A DNA stretch of 64,000 bases from Chitinophaga pinensis (GCA_945877575.1 CAMDUE010000001.1:62001-126000); one strand, 5' to 3'; positions 1-9,369 are shown, counted from the first letter of the stretch. Notes: a model not told the origin generated them from the letters alone. A program made the numbers and translations.

Positions 1-997
1 CGTTTTCTTGGCAAATTTCACCTAAAAATTTATTGGCAATTAATGGAATATCATCTACTCTCTCATTAAGAGTTGGTACGTGAATTAAAATTACCGACAA
101 TCGATGATATAAATCCATTCTAAAATTGCCTTTTTCAATTTCGTCGAGCAGGTTTTTATTGGTTGCTGCAACAATTCTCACGTCTACTTTAATTTCTTTA
201 TCTCCTCCCACTCTCGAAATTCTTCCTTCTTGTATGGCCCTGAGAACCTTCGCTTGAGCAGCCATGCTCATATCGCCAATTTCATCAAGAAATAAAGTGC
301 CTCCATGGGCTTGTTCAAACTTTCCAATTCGTTGCTTTATTGCGGATGTAAAACTGCCTTTCTCATGTCCAAACAGTTCACTTTCAATCAATTCAGTTGG
401 AATACTAGCACAGTTCACTTCAACCAATGGCATATTTGCACGGGTGCTTTTTTCGTGAATCCATCTAGCAACCAATTCTTTTCCCGTTCCGTTCTCTCCA
501 GTAACCAATACCCTCGCTTCGGTTGGCGCAACTTTTTCAATAGTGTCTTTAATTTTTTGAATTGCAGGTGTTTCACCTATGATATCAAAAGTTTTAGCCA
601 CCTTTCTTTTGAGGACTGCGGTCTCCACCACCAAGTTGTTTCGATCTATGGCATTTCTTAATGTTATTAATAACCTATTTAGATCTGGTGGCTTGGTTAT
701 AAAATCATAGGCTCCCTTCTTTGTACTCTCAATAGCCATTTCCACATTTCCATGTCCGGAAATCATGACCATTGGAGTTTCTGGCTTTAATGCTTGAACT
801 CTTTCTAACAATTCTACACCATCTATACCCGGCATCTTAACATCACACAAAATCACATCGAAGTCATTTTTTTGGATTATTTGCCAGGCCTTTTCGCCAT
901 TCTCAGCCAAAGTCACTTCAAAGTTCTCATATTCAAGTATTTCCTTCAACGTTTCTCTGATAGGTGCTTCATCATCAATCACTAATATATTTGGCAT
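1..997 (-). CDS. Sigma-54-dependent response regulator, NtrC family (3' end cut by window)
   Basis: A two-component response regulator that would activate sigma-54 promoters. Translating the minus strand from ATG at 997 gives a receiver domain (MPNILVIDDE start, phosphoacceptor Asp52 in LCDVKMPG, conserved Lys in the FITKPP motif). An AAA+ domain follows, with Walker A GENGTGKE and Walker B GGTLFLDEIGD. The loop that contacts sigma-54 reads GSFTSA rather than the canonical GAFTGA. The reading frame runs off the left edge after about 332 residues, so the C-terminal Fis-type helix-turn-helix is not seen. It is divergent from the T9SS cluster that follows, but nothing in the sequence ties it to those genes. 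The family call is firm; the target genes are unknown. Confidence 0.93.
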   Translation of the reverse strand, partial: MPNILVIDDEAPIRETLKEILEYENFEVTLAENGEKAWQIIQKNDFDVILCDVKMPGIDGVELLERVQALKPETPMVMISGHGNVEMAIESTKKGAYDFITKPPDLNRLLITLRNAIDRNNLVVETAVLKRKVAKTFDIIGETPAIQKIKDTIEKVAPTEARVLVTGENGTGKELVARWIHEKSTRANMPLVEVNCASIPTELIESELFGHEKGSFTSAIKQRIGKFEQAHGGTLFLDEIGDMSMAAQAKVLRAIQEGRISRVGGDKEIKVDVRIVAATNKNLLDEIEKGNFRMDLYHRLSVILIHVPTLNERVDDIPLIANKFLGEICQEN

Positions 998-1109
998 ACT
1001 ATAATTATTATTGGTTCTGTCTACAAATATGGTGATTTATTTATTAGACAGTATAGTGAGTTATACTCCGGTAATCCACACTCTTTTTTACGACGAGTTT
1101 CAAAAAATA

Positions 1110-1141
1110 TTTGTTAAAGTGTAGTATTTGGTTCATATTTG
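1110..1141 (+). promoter_or_regulatory. Promoter of porP/sprF
   Basis: TTTG at 1110-1113, a 20-nt spacer, then CATATTTG at 1134-1141, one mismatch from the Bacteroidota -7 consensus TAnnTTTG. The start codon follows 17 nt later. Confidence 0.5.
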
Positions 1142-1158
1142 AAATTGTTACGTAAATC

Positions 1159-2292
1159 ATGCGCAGATTGACGATGAGAAACTACAAACTATGGATCGGT
1201 GCAGCTTTTATGCTGTTTGCTTCTAATGTGAGGGCCCAGCAGGATCCAAACTTTACCCATTTTGCATACAATAGATTGCTGTTCAATCCTGCTTACGCAG
1301 GTGCTTCTGGCAATTTTTGTTTGAATGCAATCAACCATCAGCAATGGGTAGGATATGAAGACCAAACTTCCATATTAAAAACTAAAAGGGGTACGCCCAT
1401 TGATGAAAACTTTAGCAATAACATCGCACCTCAAACAACGGGCATAGGCTTTACCGCTCCTATTACTTTAAACATTAAAGGTGAAAAAATAAATATTGGC
1501 GGATTATACGGTGCTTTCATGCAAGATAACATTGCGTATGAAGAGAACACTTATATGAGAGGTGGATTTGCTGGAGCTTACACATTACCCGATGGTTCAG
1601 ATATTAGACTTGGATTTGAAGTTACTTCATTAACCAAAGCTCTTGACGGATCAAAACTTAGATATCATGACCCTAATGATCCATATATACCAAACGCAAG
1701 AGTAGCAGATACACGCATTACATTTGGAGCAGGTGCTTACTATCAAAATCCAAATATTATGGACGGAGCTTGGGCCGGTCTTTCACTTTCTCACCTTGTA
1801 CCACAAACGTTTCAATACGGTAGCGGTGGTACCATTAAAGTAACAACCGCTCGACACCTATATCTAATGGGTGGATATAAACAAGAAAACTTTTTGGGCA
1901 ACGGCGCTCTAACCTTAGAACCCGCATTCATGTTAAAATCTGCAATGGGAGAGAACGGTGGTTTTATTAAACCTGAACTTGATCTTCAAGGAATGGTTAC
2001 ATGGAATTCATTGTACGCTGGGGGAGTTAATTTTCGTTCATATGGACTTGGAATTGATGCTTTGAGTTTGATGCTTGGGTACTATGTACCATTACCATCA
2101 GGAGCTATGGCTGAAAGAAGTAATTTAAGAGTAGGGTATTCTTATGATATAACACTCTCAAATTTATACAGATCCAGTTTTGGAACTCACGAAATTCAAG
2201 TGAATTATTGCTTTAATTTCGAGCTTCCTGATCGCCCACCCAAAATTTATCGTCACCCACGTTACATGATTCGTGACCCTAAGTCTGATTAA
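1159..2292 (+). CDS. PorP/SprF family type IX secretion membrane protein
   Basis: An outer membrane beta-barrel protein of the PorP/SprF family, which works with the type IX secretion system and is tied to export or anchoring of surface proteins. The 377-residue product has a signal peptide ending near VRAQ, followed by the family's opening pattern (DPNFTHFAYNRLLFNPAYAG). Later segments alternate in short glycine/aromatic strands and end with a strand rich in charged and aromatic residues. ATG at 1159 and ATG at 1174 are both possible; the second gives a cleaner signal peptide. It lies just upstream of gldKLMN, the usual porP position, but with its own promoter and a 130-bp gap containing a second promoter, so it may be expressed separately. 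Confidence 0.93.
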   Translation: MRRLTMRNYKLWIGAAFMLFASNVRAQQDPNFTHFAYNRLLFNPAYAGASGNFCLNAINHQQWVGYEDQTSILKTKRGTPIDENFSNNIAPQTTGIGFTAPITLNIKGEKINIGGLYGAFMQDNIAYEENTYMRGGFAGAYTLPDGSDIRLGFEVTSLTKALDGSKLRYHDPNDPYIPNARVADTRITFGAGAYYQNPNIMDGAWAGLSLSHLVPQTFQYGSGGTIKVTTARHLYLMGGYKQENFLGNGALTLEPAFMLKSAMGENGGFIKPELDLQGMVTWNSLYAGGVNFRSYGLGIDALSLMLGYYVPLPSGAMAERSNLRVGYSYDITLSNLYRSSFGTHEIQVNYCFNFELPDRPPKIYRHPRYMIRDPKSD

Positions 2293-2353
2293 TGTTATCC
2301 ACACACAATAAACATTTAAAAATTACGTTAAGAAATATTGAAAGGTGCAAAAA

Positions 2354-2384
2354 CTTGGAAAATTCAACGAAATCCATATTTTTG
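2354..2384 (+). promoter_or_regulatory. Promoter of the gldKLMN operon
   Basis: CTTG at 2354-2357, a 19-nt spacer, then TATTTTTG (2377-2384), a perfect TAnnTTTG -7 box. The predicted leader to gldK is about 35 nt. Confidence 0.6.
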
Positions 2385-2425
2385 CAACTTCGGAATAAAA
2401 AAATCTGATTAAGAAAAAATTGATA

Positions 2426-3937
2426 ATGATGAAAAACCAAATTAACGGTTTCATTTCAAGAATGAAAAATAGGAGCATCAACCTAGGTGTATTAGGTAAA
2501 GGTAAATTCTTTTACGCCGCTATGGTATCTGTTTCCATGTTTATCGCTGGTTGTCCTAGTGATACTGGAGATTTGATCGGAGTTCAAGGCAGAAGTCCTT
2601 GGTTTCACCCACAACCTCCAGGAATGATTTATGTTAAATCAGGAACTTTCCACACAGGTCAAGGAACCCAAGACGTATTTCAGTCTTACCTAGAGCCCAA
2701 CAAACAAATGACCATTTCCGGTTTTTGGATGGATGAAACAGAAATCACTAACAATGAGTACCGCCAATTCGTGGACTTCGTTATTGATTCATTGGCTCGT
2801 ACCATCTTGAACGAAGAGACTGGTGAAGGTGTGCATTTAGAGTTGGCCAAGAAACCAACCGAACCTGCAACCGGCGCAGCTTTGTTCTACTCAAGAATTG
2901 ACGATGATCAAGATCTTGAATACGATCCTAATGCGTTTGACAACGATGGTAATCCAATGAAATTCATCAACTATGATGAACCCTTAGATTGGAAGTACCG
3001 CGCAAAGAGTGGTGAAAACTTCGATGCAATCTTGTATCAGAAGATGTGTTACCAAGGAAATGAGCGTTTCCAATTTAAGCGTCAAATTGACACTCGTAAA
3101 TTGGTTTACCACTACCAGTGGATAGATCTTGTGTTGGCAGCGAATACCGACAGAGATAAGTACAATCCTAAAAACAGAAGCGAATTTTTGGTTGATGAGG
3201 ATGTGTTAGTTTATCCTGATACACTTTGCTGGATCAGAGATTTCACCTATTCATTCAACGAGCCAATGGCAAGAAACTATTTCTGGCATCCTAAATATGA
3301 TGAATATCCTGTTGTAGGAGTTAACTGGGCACAAGCTAGAGCTTTCTGTCATTGGAGAACGAAGTTAAAAACTTCTTATTGGTCAAAAATGGGTCTTCCA
3401 AATACTGAAGATTTCAGATTACCAACTGAATATGAGTGGGAGTACGCCGCTAGAGGAGGTAGAATAGGAAATAGATTCCCATGGGGTGGTCCTTATGCTA
3501 GAAATAGTAAAGGATGTATGTTAGCTAACTTCAAGCCAATGCGCGGCGACTATGGAGCAAGTGATGGTGGTGTATACCCAGTTCGTGTTGATTCCTATTT
3601 CCCCAATGATTTTGGACTATATAACATGTCAGGAAACGTGGCAGAGTGGACATCTACAGCATGGGATGAAACCAACAACTCTATTGTACATGACCTAAAT
3701 GGTAACTATGATATTTATATCAAAGAGCATTCTATGAATGCCGCAGAACAAGAAAAAATCAATAAAATTCCAATTTCTCGCAAACGTAAAGTAATTCGCG
3801 GTGGTTCATGGAAAGATGTAGGGTATTTCATTGAATGTGGTGCTAGAACATACGAATATCAAGATACAAGTAAATGTTATGTAGGATTCCGTTGTGTACA
3901 AGAATACATCGGCCGTTCTAACTTAGACAGCAAATAA
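2426..3937 (+). CDS. gldK: Gliding motility lipoprotein GldK (T9SS ring component)
   Basis: A lipoprotein that with GldN forms the periplasmic ring of the type IX secretion system under the outer membrane. The start is ATG at 2426 or 2429; an upstream TTG at 2420 is less likely. A basic n-region and hydrophobic stretch end in a lipobox (FIAGC, Cys about 43). The rest is a formylglycine-generating-enzyme-like (SUMF1) fold: GMIYVKSGTF and the EITNNEYRQF motif early, RLPTEYEWEYAARGG, YNMSGNVAEWTS, and VIRGGSWKD near the C-terminus. The n-region before the lipobox is long, and an internal ATG at 2462 would shorten it. First gene of a tight gldKLMN run. GldJ is a related family member, but gene order supports GldK. 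Confidence 0.94.
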   Translation: MMKNQINGFISRMKNRSINLGVLGKGKFFYAAMVSVSMFIAGCPSDTGDLIGVQGRSPWFHPQPPGMIYVKSGTFHTGQGTQDVFQSYLEPNKQMTISGFWMDETEITNNEYRQFVDFVIDSLARTILNEETGEGVHLELAKKPTEPATGAALFYSRIDDDQDLEYDPNAFDNDGNPMKFINYDEPLDWKYRAKSGENFDAILYQKMCYQGNERFQFKRQIDTRKLVYHYQWIDLVLAANTDRDKYNPKNRSEFLVDEDVLVYPDTLCWIRDFTYSFNEPMARNYFWHPKYDEYPVVGVNWAQARAFCHWRTKLKTSYWSKMGLPNTEDFRLPTEYEWEYAARGGRIGNRFPWGGPYARNSKGCMLANFKPMRGDYGASDGGVYPVRVDSYFPNDFGLYNMSGNVAEWTSTAWDETNNSIVHDLNGNYDIYIKEHSMNAAEQEKINKIPISRKRKVIRGGSWKDVGYFIECGARTYEYQDTSKCYVGFRCVQEYIGRSNLDSK

Positions 3938-3986
3938 TTAACAAATAACAACTAATACAAAATAACCAAACTAATTAAAAATTAAA

Positions 3987-4640
3987 ATGAGCAAAAGTTT
4001 TTTTGAATCTAAGAAGTGGAAGACAACCATGAACTTCGTTTATGGTTTCGGTGCGGCAATCGTTATTGTAGGAGCACTTTTCAAAATTTTGCACTTAGCA
4101 GGTGCGAACTTTATGTTGTCAGTAGGTCTTTTGACTGAGGCAGCTATTTTCGCGATTTCTGCTTTTGAACCAGTACACTCTGAACCAGATTGGACATTGG
4201 TATATCCCGAATTAGCTGGTGGTGAGCCTACTGCTAGAAAATCAGGTGGTAGCAGCGTTTCTCAGCAATTGGATAGCATGTTAGCACAAGCTAAGGTTGG
4301 TCCTGAATTGATCGAAAGTCTTGGTACTGGTCTTCAGTCTTTGAGTTCAAACGTGAAAGACATGGCTAGTATGTCAAGTGCAGCTGTTGCAACAAACGAA
4401 TATGCTGAAAGCGCTAACAAGGCAGCAGCAAATATGAATAGCATTTCAGAAAGTTCATCAGTGGTGTCAGATTCATTGGGTTCTTTTTCTAGCAGCCTCT
4501 CTGGTGTTTTGAGTAACATTACAGCAACTGAGCATGCTACAGCTCAATTCAAATCAGAAATCGAAGATTTGAATAAGAATTTGTCAAATTTGAATAATAT
4601 CTATGGCAACATGTTGAGCGCTATGGGCGGCAACAAATAA
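3987..4640 (+). CDS. gldL: Gliding motility protein GldL (T9SS motor, inner membrane)
   Basis: The inner membrane stator-like subunit of the proton-driven GldLM motor that powers type IX secretion and gliding. The 217-residue product has two transmembrane helices near residues 15-36 and 40-60. A membrane-embedded glutamate (Glu51) in the second helix and Glu61 just after it match, in the same ten-residue spacing, the acidic residues known to matter in Flavobacterium GldL. The rest is a Ser/Ala/Asn-rich cytoplasmic tail with predicted helices and no Cys. It sits 49 bp after gldK and 42 bp before gldM. Confidence 0.95.
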   Translation: MSKSFFESKKWKTTMNFVYGFGAAIVIVGALFKILHLAGANFMLSVGLLTEAAIFAISAFEPVHSEPDWTLVYPELAGGEPTARKSGGSSVSQQLDSMLAQAKVGPELIESLGTGLQSLSSNVKDMASMSSAAVATNEYAESANKAAANMNSISESSSVVSDSLGSFSSSLSGVLSNITATEHATAQFKSEIEDLNKNLSNLNNIYGNMLSAMGGNK

Positions 4641-4682
4641 TTGATTCCAACCTTTTATTTAAACATAATAATTTAAGAAGAA

Positions 4683-6446
4683 ATGGCAGGTGGAAAACAA
4701 AGTCCACGTCAGAAGATGATCAACATGATGTATCTCGTGTTGACAGCACTTTTGGCGTTGAACGTTACAAAAGAAATCTTGCTGGCATTTACTGTAATCG
4801 ATAATTCACTTAAGAAGTCAACTGCAAATATTGACTTGAAAACAGTGAAGATGGTTGAAAGCTTACAGAAATTGTCAGGTGAAAATGTAGCAGCGGCTTC
4901 AGCGTTAAAGCTTTCAAATAGTGCTAATACAATAACCAAAGGTTTTGTTGAAAGTATTCATTCAATCAAAACTGATTTATTGAGGTATTCTTTGGGTGCT
5001 ACTGATCCAAAGCAGACAGAATTAGATCCTGTTGAAGCATTCAATATTGAAGAGGAAAAGAAGAGTGAGTATAAGTTCTTTAAAGCTTATCCATGGGCTG
5101 AGACAAAAATGGGTGAGATGCCAGAATTAAAGGCTGGTGATAACTTAGATGATCACGTTCGTTATTTTAATGAAGAATTAGCGGGTAAACGTGGTAAAGA
5201 TCTTGAGTTTTCAATTAACGATACTCGCGCTAAGTTATTAGACCTTTTAAATCAAGCTTCTAAAGATCCAAATTTGGGTAAAAATCCAGAAACAGTATCT
5301 TACCTCAAAAGTAAGTTGACAGAGATTTCACAAAAAACATCATTATTAGCTGGAGATGTGAAAGATCCACTTTCAAACAAGTCTGGTAAGATTAAAGATC
5401 ACGAAGGCAAGGAATTGAATTGGGCTGAAGTATACATGCACAGCACTCCTTTAGCAGCGGTGTTTGCAATCATGTCAAAAATTGAGAATGATGCAAAATT
5501 ATTAGAATCTGAAATTTGTCAAACCCTCGCTGAATCAGTGAGTGCTGCAGATTTTAAGTTTGATGCAATTATACCTGTGGTATCAGCTAAGACTGGTGCT
5601 GTTGTTACAGGTCAGACCTATGAAGCGGACATCTTATTGGCAGCTTACAATTCAAAAGCTCAAATGAAGATCTTTGTTAATGGAAACAGCGTACCAGTTG
5701 AAGCTGGTGTTGGAAAATACAAAGTGACTCCTCAGTCTCCAGGAACAAATAGTATGAAAGTAAAGATTGTTGTTCCCAAACCAGGTGGGGGTGAGGAATC
5801 AATCGATGCTGATGCTGAATTTACTGCCTTTGCACCTTCTGCTGCGATTTCTGCAGATGCATTGGCTGTGTTTTATGTAGGTCTTGAGAACCCAGTTTCG
5901 GTATCTGTTGGAGGTATTGATCCTTCTCAATATTTGGTTCGTATCGTAAATGAAAAAGACGGCCCGACCAATGCCAAGATTGTTGGTTCAAAAGGTAAAT
6001 ACTCTGTAAGTGTACCAAGTCGTCAAGATGCAAAAGTTAAAATTCAAGTAGCTGTAAAACTTCCTGACGGTAGAGTAAAATCGATGGGTGAGAAAGTCTT
6101 CAAAGTGAACAGAGTTCCAGATCCACGTTTCCGTTGTGGAGGTGTTGAATTTAAAGGTTCTGTTTCTCTAGAAGCTCTTAAATACCAGCAAGCAGCAACA
6201 GCTGTTCTAGATGGTTTCGTATACGAAGGTGTTAAATTTAAAGTTACTGGATACAAATTCATGGCTGTTGGTCGTAGAACTAACGGACCTCGTTTTGCAA
6301 AAAGTAGCTCAGCTAGTTTAGAGCCTGTAAAAGGTATTCTTGGAATGTTAGGTTCAGGTGATTTGATGACATTTACAGACATTACAGCAGTAGGTCCTGA
6401 TGGAACAAGTCGTCTACTTGACAACGCAAGTGCACAAGTAAAATAA
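4683..6446 (+). CDS. gldM: Gliding motility protein GldM (T9SS motor, periplasmic shaft)
   Basis: The motor subunit that crosses the inner membrane once and extends through the periplasm to the GldKN ring. A short cytoplasmic N-terminus carries Arg9, the residue thought to pair with the GldL glutamates. It is followed by one transmembrane helix (about 14-36), a helical domain, and then beta-rich domains (from about residue 290). The C-terminal domain contains RCGGVEFKG and KVTGYKFMAVG, typical of the family. At 587 residues it is longer than the roughly 515 of characterised GldM; the extra length appears to be spread through the helical and Ig-like parts. It is followed after 4 bp by gldN. 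Confidence 0.96.
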   Translation: MAGGKQSPRQKMINMMYLVLTALLALNVTKEILLAFTVIDNSLKKSTANIDLKTVKMVESLQKLSGENVAAASALKLSNSANTITKGFVESIHSIKTDLLRYSLGATDPKQTELDPVEAFNIEEEKKSEYKFFKAYPWAETKMGEMPELKAGDNLDDHVRYFNEELAGKRGKDLEFSINDTRAKLLDLLNQASKDPNLGKNPETVSYLKSKLTEISQKTSLLAGDVKDPLSNKSGKIKDHEGKELNWAEVYMHSTPLAAVFAIMSKIENDAKLLESEICQTLAESVSAADFKFDAIIPVVSAKTGAVVTGQTYEADILLAAYNSKAQMKIFVNGNSVPVEAGVGKYKVTPQSPGTNSMKVKIVVPKPGGGEESIDADAEFTAFAPSAAISADALAVFYVGLENPVSVSVGGIDPSQYLVRIVNEKDGPTNAKIVGSKGKYSVSVPSRQDAKVKIQVAVKLPDGRVKSMGEKVFKVNRVPDPRFRCGGVEFKGSVSLEALKYQQAATAVLDGFVYEGVKFKVTGYKFMAVGRRTNGPRFAKSSSASLEPVKGILGMLGSGDLMTFTDITAVGPDGTSRLLDNASAQVK

Positions 6447-6450
6447 TAAT

Positions 6451-7530
6451 ATGAAAAAGATTTTTCGCATAGCTTTAATTTTAGGACTAGTTAGTGCTAG
6501 TTTACCATTGAGCGCCCAAGATTGGGGCGGAGGATGGGGTGGAGGAGATGATGAACCTAAGAAAACAACAACTGGAAAAGGTGGAAAAGCTACCAATAAG
6601 GAAGTGAATTTGGGTTCTTCAGCTACAACTCCAACACCAACACCGCAGCCAACCGAAGCTCCGAAGGTAGTAATTGAAGCAATTGGTACACATTATGATG
6701 ATGCACCTCAAGCTCATTATGAACCAGAGTATGTAAATCAGGATACAAACTTATCTCTTGTTCAAGGAGATTCACTCTTGATTCGCAGACCTTACCTTCG
6801 TCAAGCCGATGTGAAGTTCAGAAAAAGAGTTTGGAGAGTCATAGATTTGCGCCAAAAACTTAATAAGAATTGGACTTGGCCAAGAAGCCCTATCACTCAA
6901 GTTTTTTGGGAATTAGGTACAAAAGGTTTAGTTAGAGCTTATGCGAATGATTCTTTTAGAAGAGTTGTAACACCAGAGAAAATTCTTGAAATCGTTTCAA
7001 GTTTAGATAAAGTTCCTGTTTTGGCACCAGGTGTTGCTGCTGAGGAAGCTACTGCCGATGATTATGTAGATTCTATGGTTGTAGTCACTTTTAAGTATTA
7101 TGACATCAAGAAATTTGAAATTATGGAGGACTGGGTGTTTGATTACAAGCATGGTGAGATGAAACCAATTATCATTGGAATCGCTCCTATTAAGCCTGAA
7201 GTAATTGATGTTCAGTTGCCTGATGGAACTACTCAAAAGAAGCAAGTAGGTGAAAGTAAACCATTTTGGTTACTTATGGATGATTGTAGACCAACTTTAG
7301 CTAAGTCTCAAGTATTTAATAGATACAATGATGCTATGCGCTTGAATTGGGATCAACAACTTAATTTACACCGCTTGTTTGATAGCTACATAGTTAAGCA
7401 AACAGATTATGATGATCTTTATATCTCAAGTAAAGTAGATTTTAAAGATGATGGAGTAGCTGTGCTTTTAGAAGCTGAGAAGATCAAGAATGATTTATTC
7501 ATTTTTGAACACGATCTCTGGGAGTATTAA
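6451..7530 (+). CDS. gldN: Gliding motility protein GldN (T9SS ring component)
   Basis: A periplasmic partner of GldK in the type IX secretion ring. The 359-residue product has a signal peptide ending near LPLSAQ, a Gly/Trp-rich then Pro/Thr-rich low-complexity linker (residues about 25-75), and the conserved GldN domain (RPYLRQADVKFRKRVWRVIDLRQKLN onward, in pieces, to the C-terminal FIFEHDLWEY). The Gly/Trp-rich stretch just after the signal peptide is unusual in composition and may be a flexible tether. It is the last gene of the T9SS run and is followed within 30 bp by a strong terminator. Confidence 0.95.
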   Translation: MKKIFRIALILGLVSASLPLSAQDWGGGWGGGDDEPKKTTTGKGGKATNKEVNLGSSATTPTPTPQPTEAPKVVIEAIGTHYDDAPQAHYEPEYVNQDTNLSLVQGDSLLIRRPYLRQADVKFRKRVWRVIDLRQKLNKNWTWPRSPITQVFWELGTKGLVRAYANDSFRRVVTPEKILEIVSSLDKVPVLAPGVAAEEATADDYVDSMVVVTFKYYDIKKFEIMEDWVFDYKHGEMKPIIIGIAPIKPEVIDVQLPDGTTQKKQVGESKPFWLLMDDCRPTLAKSQVFNRYNDAMRLNWDQQLNLHRLFDSYIVKQTDYDDLYISSKVDFKDDGVAVLLEAEKIKNDLFIFEHDLWEY

Positions 7531-7559
7531 TCCGATTGTAATTTTATAATATTATGTAG

Positions 7560-7586
7560 AAAAAGGCCTCACATTGAGGCCTTTTT
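7560..7586 (+). terminator. Rho-independent terminator after gldN
   Basis: A perfect 12-bp stem, AAAAAGGCCTCA with TGAGGCCTTTTT, closed by a 3-nt loop (CAT) and followed by a T-rich run. It separates the T9SS operon from the DUF177-rpmF operon. Confidence 0.92.
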
Positions 7587-7603
7587 CTTTTATATGAATC
7601 AGC

Positions 7604-7635
7604 GTTGTGTATTTAGAAAATTAGCATTATCTTTG
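7604..7635 (+). promoter_or_regulatory. Promoter of the DUF177-rpmF-plsX-fabH operon
   Basis: GTTG at 7604-7607, a 20-nt spacer, then a perfect TATCTTTG -7 box at 7628-7635. The ATG of the first gene lies 16 nt downstream. Confidence 0.65.
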
Positions 7636-7651
7636 CGCTTCGTTTAACGAT

Positions 7652-8197
7652 ATGTCCTTTGTTTTGAACTATTTCAATTTGGCCTTTGTCAAACTAACAA
7701 ATGGTGAACATCAAATGACATTTGAAGTGAACGATTCGTTCTTTGAATATTTTGGAAATCAAGAAATAAGCAGGGCATCTGTAACTTTTTTGGCGTCAAT
7801 AATTAAGAGTGATTCAATGCTCATTATTGATCTAAAAGGTAATGGATCTCTCGTATCTACATGTGATAGATGTTTGAATGCTGTGCGGTTTAGTGTGAAG
7901 CCTGACTTTAGGGTTATTGCACATATGAATTCCAGTGAAGTTGAAACTGTATCAAATGATGATATAAACTTACAATTGATTTATTTACGTTCTTCTGATT
8001 TTGAATTGAATCTTGCTTCAAGTATTTATGAATCATTTTTACCTTGTATACCAATGGTTAAATCTTGTGAAACACTTGAGAATAAAGATTGTGATGATTC
8101 TGTTACCCGTATAATTAATCAGGATGGGAATAATGATAATAGCGTAGATCCAAGATGGGAAAAGTTGAAACAATTATTAAATAAAAAAGAGAAATAA
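7652..8197 (+). CDS. DUF177/YceD family protein
   Basis: Member of the DUF177 (YceD) family, almost always encoded just before rpmF and linked in other bacteria to 23S rRNA accumulation. The 181-residue product has the family's paired cysteines (CDRC, near residues 71-74) in the expected central position, an acidic C-terminal half with two further Cys, and the typical ending DPRWEKLKQLLNKK. It begins the operon right behind its own promoter and is followed after 9 bp by rpmF. The molecular function is not settled, so only the family is claimed. Confidence 0.9.
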   Translation: MSFVLNYFNLAFVKLTNGEHQMTFEVNDSFFEYFGNQEISRASVTFLASIIKSDSMLIIDLKGNGSLVSTCDRCLNAVRFSVKPDFRVIAHMNSSEVETVSNDDINLQLIYLRSSDFELNLASSIYESFLPCIPMVKSCETLENKDCDDSVTRIINQDGNNDNSVDPRWEKLKQLLNKKEK

Positions 8198-8206
8198 AAT
8201 AGAATT

Positions 8207-8392
8207 ATGGCACATCCTAAACGAAAAATATCCAAGACTAGAAGAGACAAACGTCGTACTCATGATAAGTTAGAAGTTCGTCCTATGATTGCAGATCCCG
8301 TTACTGGAGATATCTCTCTTTATCACCGTGTAAACCTCGAAACAGGTATGTATCGCGGTGTTAAGGTGATGAAGGGTAGAAACGAAGCGTAA
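8207..8392 (+). CDS. rpmF: 50S ribosomal protein L32, Cys-free type
   Basis: Large-subunit ribosomal protein of 61 residues. The N-terminus ([20 protein letters not shown]) is the classic L32 basic segment. Many L32 proteins bind zinc through two Cys pairs; here all four positions are replaced, one pair region reading PVTG, so this is the zinc-independent form. It sits between DUF177 and plsX, the commonest arrangement in bacteria. Start and length are unambiguous. Confidence 0.97.
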   Translation: MAHPKRKISKTRRDKRRTHDKLEVRPMIADPVTGDISLYHRVNLETGMYRGVKVMKGRNEA

Positions 8393-8398
8393 TTGAGA

Positions 8399-9367
8399 AT
8401 GAGGATTGGGGTTGATGCTATGGGTGGCGACCACGGTCCACTCGAAGCTATTAAAGGTGCACTTGACTCTAGAAAGCTTTTCACAGATGTTGAAATAGTT
8501 CTTTTTGGAGATTCAGATATCGTTAGAAGTGTTGCAGCTGATAATGATTTAAATCTGGATGGGGTTCAAGTTGTTCATTGCACAGAGGTGATAGAGATGA
8601 GTGAGCACCCGGTTAAAGCAATAGCATCCAAAAGAGATTCGAGTATTTTTCAGGGTTTCGCTTTTTTGGCACAGAATAATATTCAAGCCTTTTTGAGCGC
8701 TGGAAATACTGGTGCAATGTTGGTAGGATCGATTCAGATTCTTAAGGCAATTAATGGCGTCGATAGACCTTGTTTGTTGGCTTCTGTTCCAAAGCCTTCA
8801 GGTAATCAAGGGGTTATTCTTGATGTTGGAGCTAATGCTGATTGTAAACCAGAACATTTACAACAATTTGCACTTTTAGGTAGTTTATACGCCGAGTCAA
8901 TTTTGAATATATCTTCACCGCGTGTTGGATTAATTAATATTGGCGAGGAAGATGAAAAGGGTAGTATTTTGACACGTGCCGCCCACCAGTTATTACGTCA
9001 AACCAAGCAAGTAAATTTCGTAGGTAATGTCGAGGGTAGAAATTTATTCGATGATGATTGTGATGTACTAGTTTGTGACGGATTTACTGGAAATGTTATT
9101 GTAAAAGTAATTGAAGGATTCTTTTATAAGCTTTTCAAAAGAGGGGTTAATGATGATTTCTTAAATCAGTTAAATTTTAAAAATCATGGCGGTGGTTTAA
9201 TTCTAGGTGTAAAAGCGCCAGTTGTTGTTGGACATGGTATTTCAAAGGCTGAAACATTTGTAAAAATGGTTGAGTTATGTAGGAATTCTGTGATGTCAAA
9301 TTATTGCGGAAAAGTTTCTGATGCTTTTGAAACCCTAATTACTGAAACACAAAAATCAACGAATTAA
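8399..9367 (+). CDS. plsX: Phosphate acyltransferase PlsX
   Basis: Converts acyl-ACP to acyl-phosphate, the first step of the PlsX/PlsY route to phosphatidic acid; a peripheral membrane enzyme. The 322-residue product shows MRIGVDAMGGDHGP at the N-terminus, the HPVKAIASKRDSS loop, FLSAGNTGAM, and the CDGFTGN motif near residue 225. ATG at 8399 is chosen because it gives the standard N-terminus; a TTG six bases upstream is unlikely. It starts 6 bp after the rpmF stop codon and is followed after 2 bp by fabH, so the block is probably one transcript. Confidence 0.96.
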   Translation: MRIGVDAMGGDHGPLEAIKGALDSRKLFTDVEIVLFGDSDIVRSVAADNDLNLDGVQVVHCTEVIEMSEHPVKAIASKRDSSIFQGFAFLAQNNIQAFLSAGNTGAMLVGSIQILKAINGVDRPCLLASVPKPSGNQGVILDVGANADCKPEHLQQFALLGSLYAESILNISSPRVGLINIGEEDEKGSILTRAAHQLLRQTKQVNFVGNVEGRNLFDDDCDVLVCDGFTGNVIVKVIEGFFYKLFKRGVNDDFLNQLNFKNHGGGLILGVKAPVVVGHGISKAETFVKMVELCRNSVMSNYCGKVSDAFETLITETQKSTN

Positions 9368-9369
9368 TC

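Noticed and set aside
4334-4519. Open frames of 60-230 codons antisense to gldL, gldM, RND permease and other genes
   Set aside because: All lie opposite well-supported genes, have no family match and no start context of their own.
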